In this document: positions 1 through 4,989 of the stretch, piece by piece | Numbering within the stretch: the first letter of the stretch is position 1 | Layout: each line of letters opens with the position of its first letter | Assembly (NCBI GenBank): GCA_002402005.2 | Contig: NVUS02000061.1 | Coordinates: forward strand, 1-6,891 | Reading direction: 5' to 3' | DNA length: 6,891 bases | From: OCS116 cluster bacterium | Lineage (GTDB): Bacteria > Pseudomonadota > Alphaproteobacteria > Rhizobiales > OSC116 | The notes under the pieces: generated by a model | Database searches by the model: none | Seen by the model: the letters and a program-made list of their open reading frames with translations, nothing else | Told to the model about the DNA's origin: nothing | Translations under genes and position numbers: made by a program

Positions 1-59
1 GAATTGCGGCAATTTCTGTCGATAATCTTGGCAGAATCAGCCAGAAATGTGCTTTACAC

Positions 60-88
60 TTGAAATTAACTTATTTGTTTGATATTTG
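60..88 (+). promoter_or_regulatory. Weak candidate promoter for the leader peptide/asd transcript
   Basis: TTGAAA (60-65) is followed after 17 nt by TATTTG (83-88), which would start transcription near 95, about 40 nt before the leader-peptide start codon. The -35 matches consensus reasonably but the -10 is poor (3 of 6), so this is only a candidate. The rest of 1-133 holds no gene I can support. Two frames are open from the left edge, ending at the stops 61-63 and 135-137, and either could be chance or the tail of an upstream gene. Confidence 0.25.
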
Positions 89-133
89 TGTGGCACTTCT
101 TGCCATAAGGGCAGATGAAAGATTAGGTTTATC

Positions 134-199
134 ATGACTGTTTTTGCTATAAAAACGACTACGACGACAACCAAACGCACCACTAAGATGGTTGCGTAA
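134..199 (+). CDS. Putative threonine-rich leader peptide upstream of asd
   Basis: This 21-codon ORF starts at ATG 134 and ends at TAA 197-199. An AGG at 125-127 lies 6 nt before the start and could serve as ribosome binding site. It encodes nine threonines: one at position 2, six consecutive at 8-13 (codons ACG ACT ACG ACG ACA ACC, nt 155-172) and two at 16-17. It also has three lysines, an isoleucine and an internal methionine, so most of it consists of end products of the aspartate pathway. That composition and the position 109 nt before asd resemble leader peptides of attenuators such as E. coli thrL, where ribosome stalling at Thr codons senses charged tRNA. The mixed third bases argue against simple trinucleotide slippage. 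Function is inferred; no homologue was searched for. Confidence 0.6.
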   Translation: MTVFAIKTTTTTTKRTTKMVA

Positions 200-300
200 C
201 CTTTCCTCTTGTCCTTCCTGCAATGTCTCCCCGCAGGGGAGAAGAGAGCCCTTCAAAGGCTTATCAGCGGGAGAATAGCGGAGTGGACCTCCAAATAGGA
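168..300 (+). promoter_or_regulatory. Candidate attenuator RNA between leader peptide and asd
   Basis: Several mutually exclusive pairings are visible. Positions 175-182 can pair with 189-197 (one bulge), competing with CAACCA 168-173 pairing with TGGTTG 189-194; both overlap the Thr codons or the leader end. Downstream, TCTCCCC 226-232 pairs with GGGGAGA 236-242 around a GCA loop. It competes with CCTGC 217-221 pairing GCAGG 233-237, and with a longer-range pairing of 227-234 to GCGGGAG 267-273. GGAG 280-283 can pair with CTCC 289-292, just before the asd ribosome binding site (AGGA 297-300). No U-run follows any stem, so a classical intrinsic terminator is not seen. The C-rich, G-poor stretch about 200-232 could instead serve Rho. 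The mechanism is unproven. Confidence 0.35.
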
Positions 301-308
301 ATAGAAAA

Positions 309-1322
309 ATGGGATATAAAGTTGCAGTTGTTGGCGCTACAGGTAATGTTGGCCGCGAAATGTTGGCCATTTTGGCCGAGCGTCAGTTTCCAGTCGATGA
401 GATTTTTGCTTTGGCCTCAAGCCGTAGCCAGGGGCGCGAAATTAGCTTTGGCGACAAAACCATTAAATGCCAAAATCTAGAACATTTCGACCCAAGTAAA
501 GCCGATGTGGCTTTGTTCAGCGCCGGTGGTTCTATATCCGAAAAATACGGCCCGATATTTGCCGCAACCGGTTGTACCGTGATCGATAACAGCTCTTTCT
601 TCCGCTATCATAGCGACATTCCGTTGATCATTCCCGAAGTGAATGCCGATGCAATTGTTGATGTTAAAAACCGCAACATTGTTGCCAACCCCAATTGTTC
701 GACCATGCAAATGCTGGTGGCATTAAAACCCTTGCATGATGCATTTACCATCAAACGTTTGGTGGTTTCGACCTATCAATCAGTTTCTGGCGGCGGCACA
801 GCGGCGATGGACGAATTGTTCAACCAAACCCGCGGTATTTTTGTCAATGACGCGATGGAACAAGAAATTTTCACCAAGCAAATCGCGTTTAACGTCATTC
901 CGCATATCGATGTATTTATGGAAGACGGTTATACAAAAGAAGAGTGGAAATTGATGGCTGAAACCAAAAAAATCCTCGACCCTAAAATTAAAGTGACTGC
1001 GACAGCGGTGCGTGTGCCAGTGTTTATCGGCCATAGTGAAGCGATTAATATCGAGTTCGAAAAACCAGTGACGGTTGAAGCTGCAACTGAGCTTATGCGC
1101 GCTGCTCCCGGCCTATTGGTGGTTGATAAACGTGATGATGGTGGTTATGTAACCCCAGTTGAATGTGTTGGCGAAGATGCAACTTATGTCAGCCGCATCC
1201 GCGAAGATGCGACTGTCGAAAACGGCCTGAATATCTGGGTGGTTTCCGACAATCTACGTAAGGGCGCTGCGCTCAACACAGTGCAAATCGCTGAGCTACT
1301 TATCAACCGCGGCCTACTTTAG
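309..1322 (+). CDS. asd: Aspartate-semialdehyde dehydrogenase
   Basis: Catalyses NADPH-dependent reduction of aspartyl-4-phosphate to aspartate semialdehyde in the cytoplasm, the branch point to lysine/diaminopimelate, threonine, methionine and isoleucine. The 337-residue product has the expected full length. It shows the N-terminal dinucleotide-binding loop GATGNVG (9-15), a phosphate-binding arginine in FFRY (Arg99), the catalytic cysteine in NPNCST (Cys130), the glutamine of YQSVSGGG (Gln157) and the catalytic histidine in VFIGHSE (His242). The start at 309 is supported by AGGA at 297-300 with 8-nt spacing and by the immediate start of the Rossmann strand. A Thr-rich leader ORF lies 109 nt upstream and may control it. 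Its last 9 nt overlap the end of the convergent tpm gene. Identification is very secure. Confidence 0.97.
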   Translation: MGYKVAVVGATGNVGREMLAILAERQFPVDEIFALASSRSQGREISFGDKTIKCQNLEHFDPSKADVALFSAGGSISEKYGPIFAATGCTVIDNSSFFRYHSDIPLIIPEVNADAIVDVKNRNIVANPNCSTMQMLVALKPLHDAFTIKRLVVSTYQSVSGGGTAAMDELFNQTRGIFVNDAMEQEIFTKQIAFNVIPHIDVFMEDGYTKEEWKLMAETKKILDPKIKVTATAVRVPVFIGHSEAINIEFEKPVTVEAATELMRAAPGLLVVDKRDDGGYVTPVECVGEDATYVSRIREDATVENGLNIWVVSDNLRKGAALNTVQIAELLINRGLL

Positions 1323-1934
1323 ATACCAAACATTTTCAACGGCAGTCATTGCATTTTCTGCCGTTGATTTTTCCAACAAGTGAATGTCATAATTTTTGGC
1401 ATAATGGCTTTTGATTTCTTCGCCCGATACCGAAAACGGCGGGCCTTGGCGTAAGCTCTGGTCATATTCATAACAGATCAGCAATTGCGGCGCATTGTTG
1501 CTGATTTCAATCATATGCTGGGTATAATGCCGGCGTGTGGTTTCCGGCAAAGCCACCAAAGCTGCGCGGTCATAAATCGCATCAATTGTGCCCACCATTT
1601 TATTCGTTAAGTCAAAAATATCTCCAACAAAAATATCGATATTTGTGGCGCTATAGTGCTGCAGTTTGCCAATAGTGGTTATGTGCGGCTCAAGTTTAAG
1701 CTGGTCAAACAATTGCTCAATGGCCATCGGGCTTAATTCTGCACCGACCACCTGATATTCATTCGAAAGCAACCAAGCTATGTCCAGCGTTTTGCCACAT
1801 AAAGGCAAAAATATACGGCTGGCTTTTGCCAAATTAAGCTTGGCAAAATTTGCGGTTAGCAGGCTGTTGGGCGCGCTCTCGTGAAATCCAATTTTATTGT
1901 CCTGCCATTTTTTGTGCCAAAAATCTGCTTGCAT
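1314..1934 (-). CDS. tpm: Thiopurine S-methyltransferase family protein (TPMT)
   Basis: A cytoplasmic SAM-dependent methyltransferase. Bacterial members methylate thiopurines and convert selenium and tellurium oxyanions or organic forms to volatile methylated species. From the chosen start the protein has 206 residues, near the usual bacterial length. Recognisable segments are the aromatic N-terminus DFWHKKW (4-10), SAM motif I around FLPLCGKTLD (42-51), the acidic strand end VVGAELS (62-68), GDIFDL (104-109), DAIYDRAALVALP (118-130) and the family signature CYEYDQ...GPPFSV (154-169). The frame is open up to a GTG at 1964, but the ATG at 1934 is preferred. It is preceded by AGAGGA (1941-1946, complement) at 6-nt spacing, and the promoter opposite merR would start transcription only about 4 nt before the GTG. 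It is divergent from a MerR regulator and tail-overlaps asd by 9 nt. Confidence 0.93.
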   Translation of the reverse strand: MQADFWHKKWQDNKIGFHESAPNSLLTANFAKLNLAKASRIFLPLCGKTLDIAWLLSNEYQVVGAELSPMAIEQLFDQLKLEPHITTIGKLQHYSATNIDIFVGDIFDLTNKMVGTIDAIYDRAALVALPETTRRHYTQHMIEISNNAPQLLICYEYDQSLRQGPPFSVSGEEIKSHYAKNYDIHLLEKSTAENAMTAVENVWYLK

Positions 1935-1950
1935 CACCATTCCTCTAAAC

Positions 1951-1979
1951 TTGTTCATTTCCACTTGTTGACCTATTAT
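1951..1979 (+). promoter_or_regulatory. Candidate merR promoter overlapping the tpm promoter
   Basis: TTGTTC (1951-1956), a 17-nt spacer and TATTAT (1974-1979) could form the merR promoter. Its -10 lies on the same base pairs as the -10 of the opposing tpm promoter, an arrangement that lets MerR-family proteins autoregulate. The -35 is weak (3 of 6). Confidence 0.4.
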
Positions 1980-2005
1980 ACAAGTTCAAGTTAACTTGAG
2001 GTCAA
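1975..2005 (-). promoter_or_regulatory. MerR-type promoter/operator driving tpm
   Basis: Read on the minus strand, TTGACC (2005-2000) is followed by a 19-nt spacer and a perfect TATAAT (1980-1975). The spacer, TCAAGTTAACTTGAACTTG, begins with a perfect 14-nt palindrome, TCAAGTTAACTTGA (1986-1999). A 19-nt spacer with a dyad between -35 and -10 is the hallmark of promoters activated by DNA distortion by MerR-family proteins. The dyad matches 16 of 18 positions of the SoxR-box sequence as I recall it. Transcription would start near 1968 and run into tpm. The adjacent divergent MerR gene is the obvious regulator. Confidence 0.85.
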
Positions 2006-2012
2006 GCGAAAA

Positions 2013-2447
2013 ATGAACAACATTCAAATATTAGACATTGGCCAAGTGGCAAAACAGTCAGGCTTGCCCGCATCGACATTGCGCTATTACGAAGAAAAAG
2101 GCTTGGTTCAATCCATCGGCCGGCGTGGCTTGCGCCGGTTGTTCGCGGCCAATATTGTGCAGCAATTGGCGCTGATTTCCCTCGGCCGTCAGGCCGGTTT
2201 TTCACTTGATGACATTGCGCAAATGTTTGCTATAGATGGCAAACCACAAATTGACCGCGCGCAATTATTGCTCAAAGCCGATGAGCTAGACAAAAATATT
2301 AAACAGCTTATCGCCATGCGCGATGGGCTTGTTCACGCGGCGCAATGCAAAGCCCCCAGCCATTTAGAATGCCCAAGCTTTCAACGCTTGCTAAACCTGG
2401 CAAGTAAAAACCGCGCACGGCAAAGGGGTAAATTTTCTGACCTCTGA
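2013..2447 (+). CDS. MerR-family transcriptional regulator
   Basis: A 144-residue dimeric DNA-binding regulator. The N-terminal winged helix-turn-helix is clear: DIGQVAKQSGLPASTLRYYEE (8-28), with GRRGLRRLF as the wing (37-45) and AGFSLDDIAQMF (61-72). A long dimerisation helix follows (about 80-107), then a C-terminal pair of cysteines, Cys112 and Cys120 (C-x7-C, in QCKAPSHLECP). That spacing equals the metal loop of CueR, but residue 77 is Lys rather than the Ser (CueR-type, monovalent) or Cys (divalent-sensor) expected there. It has no SoxR-type four-cysteine iron-sulphur motif. The ligand is therefore unknown; a thiol-reactive metal or metalloid, or an electrophile, is plausible. The start at 2013 has GAGG at 1998-2001, a rather long 11-nt spacing. 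The MerR-type operator upstream points to control of tpm and autoregulation. Confidence 0.92.
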   Translation: MNNIQILDIGQVAKQSGLPASTLRYYEEKGLVQSIGRRGLRRLFAANIVQQLALISLGRQAGFSLDDIAQMFAIDGKPQIDRAQLLLKADELDKNIKQLIAMRDGLVHAAQCKAPSHLECPSFQRLLNLASKNRARQRGKFSDL

Positions 2448-2470
2448 CCCAATATTCGTAGGGGTGCGAC

Positions 2471-2492
2471 AATATTAGCAATTGCTAATATT
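2471..2492. promoter_or_regulatory. Perfect 22-nt palindrome, probable repressor operator
   Basis: The half-site AATATTAGCAA (2471-2481) is followed directly by its exact reverse complement, TTGCTAATATT (2482-2492). It overlaps a candidate -35 (TTGCTA, 2482-2487) that sits 17 nt before TATTCT (2505-2510). That position fits a repressor-binding site. The AT-rich ATTAG-N6-CTAAT core resembles operators of small winged-helix (ArsR-type) repressors; this is only a resemblance. As a terminator for merR the stem would be weak and lacks a long T-run. Confidence 0.6.
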
Positions 2493-2510
2493 TTAACATA
2501 CTTATATTCT
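2482..2510 (+). promoter_or_regulatory. Candidate promoter for the DUF2892 gene pair
   Basis: TTGCTA (2482-2487), 17-nt spacer and TATTCT (2505-2510), ending about 30 nt before the first DUF2892 start codon. The -35 lies within the right half of the 22-nt palindrome. Confidence 0.45.
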
Positions 2511-2541
2511 ATATCCATAACCTCTAGGAAAGGAATATAAA

Positions 2542-2745
2542 ATGAAAAATCTCGGTAGCCCTGATAAAATGATTCGGTTTGTGATTGCCATTGTGGCAGC
2601 CATTGCGGCTTATATGTATATGGCAACATTGGGTATCTGGTTCTGGGTGTTGATTGCCGTCGCGGTGATTATGGCTGGCACAGCATTGTTAAATTTCTGC
2701 CCATTATACGCTATTTTTGGCATTAAAACTTGCAAAACTGAATAG
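2542..2745 (+). CDS. DUF2892 (YgaP-type membrane domain) protein, copy 1
   Basis: A 67-residue inner-membrane protein with the signature of the DUF2892 family, the domain that anchors the rhodanese YgaP of E. coli. It begins MKNLGSPDKMIR, has two predicted transmembrane helices (about 11-29 and 32-51) and ends with NFCPLYAIFGIKTC, where Cys53, Pro54 and Cys64 are family-typical. The start is well supported by AGGA at 2531-2534 with 7-nt spacing. In other bacteria such proteins occur near sulphur-transfer genes and ArsR-type repressors, but no rhodanese is present here. The gene follows a 22-nt palindrome and precedes a diverged paralogue by 40 nt, probably in one transcript. The biochemical role of the stand-alone domain is not established. 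Confidence 0.88.
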   Translation: MKNLGSPDKMIRFVIAIVAAIAAYMYMATLGIWFWVLIAVAVIMAGTALLNFCPLYAIFGIKTCKTE

Positions 2746-2785
2746 AAACCCGCTATCATATTTGCAACATTTTATGAGGCAAGAT

Positions 2786-3022
2786 ATGAAAAATTTAGGC
2801 ATTGCAGACAAGTTAACTCGTGTATCGCTGACGCTTATTTTAATCTATCTTGCCCATATTTATAGCGCTGAACTTGGCTATTATTATTGGGCGTTTGTAT
2901 TTGTAAATTTTTATTTGCTGGCAACGTCATTTTTAAGTTTTTGCTATGTTTATTATATGTTCAGTTACAGCTCCAACAAAGCCAAACCGCGCATAGACAA
3001 ACGCATCGCCAAAAAACTATAA
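2786..3022 (+). CDS. Diverged DUF2892-like membrane protein, copy 2
   Basis: A 78-residue protein that aligns without gaps to the preceding gene product over about 64 residues. Shared features are MKNLG..DK at the N-terminus, the two hydrophobic helices, the LG turn between them at 30-31, and Phe52-Cys53. The FCP signature has become FCY (Pro54 to Tyr) and Cys64 is Asn, while a basic tail (KAKPRIDKRIAKKL, 65-78) has been added. It is therefore a tandem duplicate that lost one of two cysteines. The open frame extends upstream to 2717, inside copy 1, but the ATG at 2786 is chosen because it has GAGG (2776-2779) at good spacing and restores homology to copy 1. Its stop overlaps the convergent pyridoxal kinase gene by 6 nt. 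Confidence 0.82.
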   Translation: MKNLGIADKLTRVSLTLILIYLAHIYSAELGYYYWAFVFVNFYLLATSFLSFCYVYYMFSYSSNKAKPRIDKRIAKKL

Positions 3023-3751
3023 AAATTCCTGCAGCTCAACTACAGGCAGCTGAGCACAATCATGTTCACGCGTATATTCAGCACATTTTTGCAAAAAGCT
3101 GGTGGCCTTTGCCAATGCGGTTTCGGCGTCCAATCCGTTTAATTGATAGCCGATAAATAATGCTGTCAACAAATCCCCCGCGCCATTTAAATGCACGTCT
3201 ATTGGTGTGAAACTTTGGCTTATACTCACACCATTTTCGTTATAGACATTCTCACCAATTCGCTTGTTCAACACTCTTTTACTGCGCAATTCACCCAAAT
3301 ATTCAGCTTCAAAAACATTAGGTGTTACCAAATCGGCCATTGGCGCTAAATAATCTTTTATATATTGCGCCACATCTTCATCAACATACAGGCCTTTTGG
3401 TAAATCGCCCATAACCGGGTCGCAACAATATTTAATGTCGGGATTCCTGCTTTTTAACTGTGTCACCAACCATTTTACGCTATGGGCTTGCCCGGCATTG
3501 GCAAAATAACCGCTCAATACATAATCAATCTTTTCCTCAAGCCTTAGCGAGATAAGCTCTGCCCCCATATCGGCCAATTTGTCAGCATTCATCACCTCGC
3601 CAATCGGTTTGCCAAGCTTGGGGTGGGTCAGCCAATTCACCGTGGGTAGGCATATCACCTCATGACCCAATTTTTGCAGCGCAAAGTTATAAGCACTCAT
3701 ACCCACACGGCCATAGGCGACTTGCGATGATATTGCTAAAATTACTGCCAT
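3017..3751 (-). CDS. pdxY: Pyridoxal kinase, internally shortened
   Basis: A ribokinase-fold enzyme that phosphorylates pyridoxal and related B6 vitamers to pyridoxal 5'-phosphate in the cytoplasm (salvage). The N-terminus ISSQVAYGRVG (7-17), LSGYFANAGQ (79-88), CDPVMGD (110-116), TPNVFEAEYL (143-152) and the catalytic anion-hole/base motif NGAGD (189-193, Asp193) are all in place. The length of 244 is about 40 residues below the usual 280-290. The shortfall falls between YLGE (151-154) and about residue 160, where other members have a helix and the strand ending in a V-x-V-T-S type ATP-site segment. The reading frame is intact on both sides. It may be a compact active variant or a kinase with altered nucleotide binding. 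No strong ribosome binding site precedes the ATG. It is divergent from bioB and tail-overlaps the DUF2892 copy 2 gene. Confidence 0.85.
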   Translation of the reverse strand: MAVILAISSQVAYGRVGMSAYNFALQKLGHEVICLPTVNWLTHPKLGKPIGEVMNADKLADMGAELISLRLEEKIDYVLSGYFANAGQAHSVKWLVTQLKSRNPDIKYCCDPVMGDLPKGLYVDEDVAQYIKDYLAPMADLVTPNVFEAEYLGELRSKRVLNKRIGENVYNENGVSISQSFTPIDVHLNGAGDLLTALFIGYQLNGLDAETALAKATSFLQKCAEYTREHDCAQLPVVELQEFL

Positions 3752-3769
3752 GATTGACCCACTTTCGCA

Positions 3770-3797
3770 TTGACCTGCTATGCTAATAAATTATAAT
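3770..3797 (+). promoter_or_regulatory. Promoter of bioB
   Basis: TTGACC (3770-3775), a 16-nt spacer and a perfect TATAAT (3792-3797) predict a start near 3804, giving a leader of about 33 nt before bioB. A second TTGACC at 3754-3759 has no matching -10. I see no clear BioR-type box (TTATnnATAA) here. Confidence 0.75.
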
Positions 3798-3836
3798 GCC
3801 CACTAGATCAAAAAAAACAGCAAAAGGCTAGCTTGC

Positions 3837-4964
3837 ATGTCTCTATCCCCAATTAATGATGCAAATGAAAATCTACTCGGCGCCGTGCGCCACGATTGGA
3901 CACGGGAAGAGGTTTTAGAACTGTTTAACATGCCATTTATGGATCTGTTATTCGAAGCGCAAGTGATTCACCGCACGCATTTCGACCCGAATAAAGTGCA
4001 ACTAAGCCAGCTTTGCAGCATTAAAACCGGTGGTTGCGCCGAAGATTGTAAATATTGTCCACAATCTGCCCGTTATGATACTGGCCTAAAAGCCAGCAAG
4101 ATGATGGAGGTTAACCGCGTGGTCGAACTGGCCAAACATGCCAAAGAAGCCGGCGCGACCCGCTATTGCATGGGCGCTGCATGGCGCGACCTGAATGACC
4201 GCGATGTCGACCAGATTTGCGCAATGATTGAAGGCGTGAAAGATTTGGGTAAGGAAAGCTGTGTCACTTTGGGCATGTTGACCACCGCGCAAATTGGCCG
4301 TTTTAAACAATCTGGCTTGGATTATTACAACCATAATATCGATACATCCGAAGAATATTACAAAGAAATTATCACCACGCGCACCTATCAAGATCGTTTA
4401 GATACCATTCAAAATGTACGCGATGCTGGCATTAATGTCTGCTCTGGCGGCATTATCGGCATGGGCGAAAAAGAAACTGACCGTGCCGGCATGTTGCAAA
4501 CATTAGCCAATATGCCCGCCCATCCAGACAGTGTGCCAATCAATAAATTGGTGCAGGTTAAAGGCACGCCTTTATATGATGATAGCATTGATGAGATTAG
4601 TGATTTCGACTTTATCCGCACCATTGCGGTGGCGCGCATTATGATGCCAAAAGCCTATGTGCGTTTGTCTGCAGGGCGCGAAAGCATGGATAAGAAAATG
4701 CAAGCCTATTGCTTTATGGCTGGTGCCAACAGCATGTTTTATGGCGAGAAATTGCTCACCACACCCAATCCTGTTAAAAATAATGACATGGCTTTATTGG
4801 CCGAATTGGGCATGTCGCCCGAGGGCCATACCATGAGCCATCAAGACGCCGCGACTGAAGCCAAATTAACCGATAGCATTGTGCCACTTAAAGTTGGCGG
4901 CAATCGCGAATTTGACCCATCGCTTGCTTATAATAGCCGTTTGGATGACAATATAACGCAGTAA
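3837..4964 (+). CDS. bioB: Biotin synthase
   Basis: A radical-SAM enzyme that inserts sulphur into dethiobiotin, the last step of biotin synthesis. The 375-residue protein carries the 4Fe-4S/SAM cysteines Cys67, Cys71 and Cys74 (GGCAEDCKYCPQS). It also has the ligands expected for the sacrificial 2Fe-2S cluster: Cys111 (RYCMGAAWR), Cys142 (ESCVTLGML), Cys202 (NVCSGGIIGMG) and an arginine in YVRLSAGR (Arg276). YNHNIDT (164-170) is the usual SAM/substrate strand. It is slightly longer than the E. coli enzyme, with about 14 extra N-terminal residues and a C-terminal tail after about 330. The start at 3837 has AAAAGG about 9 nt upstream. No other biotin genes are in the window; downstream a CitE-like lyase follows after 25 nt, probably in the same transcript. 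Confidence 0.97.
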   Translation: MSLSPINDANENLLGAVRHDWTREEVLELFNMPFMDLLFEAQVIHRTHFDPNKVQLSQLCSIKTGGCAEDCKYCPQSARYDTGLKASKMMEVNRVVELAKHAKEAGATRYCMGAAWRDLNDRDVDQICAMIEGVKDLGKESCVTLGMLTTAQIGRFKQSGLDYYNHNIDTSEEYYKEIITTRTYQDRLDTIQNVRDAGINVCSGGIIGMGEKETDRAGMLQTLANMPAHPDSVPINKLVQVKGTPLYDDSIDEISDFDFIRTIAVARIMMPKAYVRLSAGRESMDKKMQAYCFMAGANSMFYGEKLLTTPNPVKNNDMALLAELGMSPEGHTMSHQDAATEAKLTDSIVPLKVGGNREFDPSLAYNSRLDDNITQ

Positions 4965-4989
4965 CTATTTACACTCTGGGGGGAGTTAA

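Noticed and set aside
91..103. Sigma-54-like promoter (TGGCAC followed by TTGC)
   Set aside because: The GG and GC dinucleotides are separated by 8 nt instead of the required 10, so the element would be out of register.
226..242. Intrinsic terminator in the asd leader
   Set aside because: The 7-bp GC-rich hairpin is followed by AAGAGAG, with no T-run on either strand, so I do not call it a terminator.
71..370. 99-codon minus-strand open frame across the asd upstream region
   Set aside because: It runs antisense through the leader and the asd start, has low-complexity composition and no recognisable family; the plus-strand leader explains the region better.
1935..1964. GTG start at 1964 for tpm
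   Set aside because: It would leave a leader of about 4 nt from the predicted transcription start, whereas the ATG at 1934 has a good ribosome binding site and the family-typical N-terminus.
3776..3836. BioR operator upstream of bioB
   Set aside because: AT-rich sequence is present, but no TTATnnATAA-type palindrome; the match reduces to the -10 hexamer.
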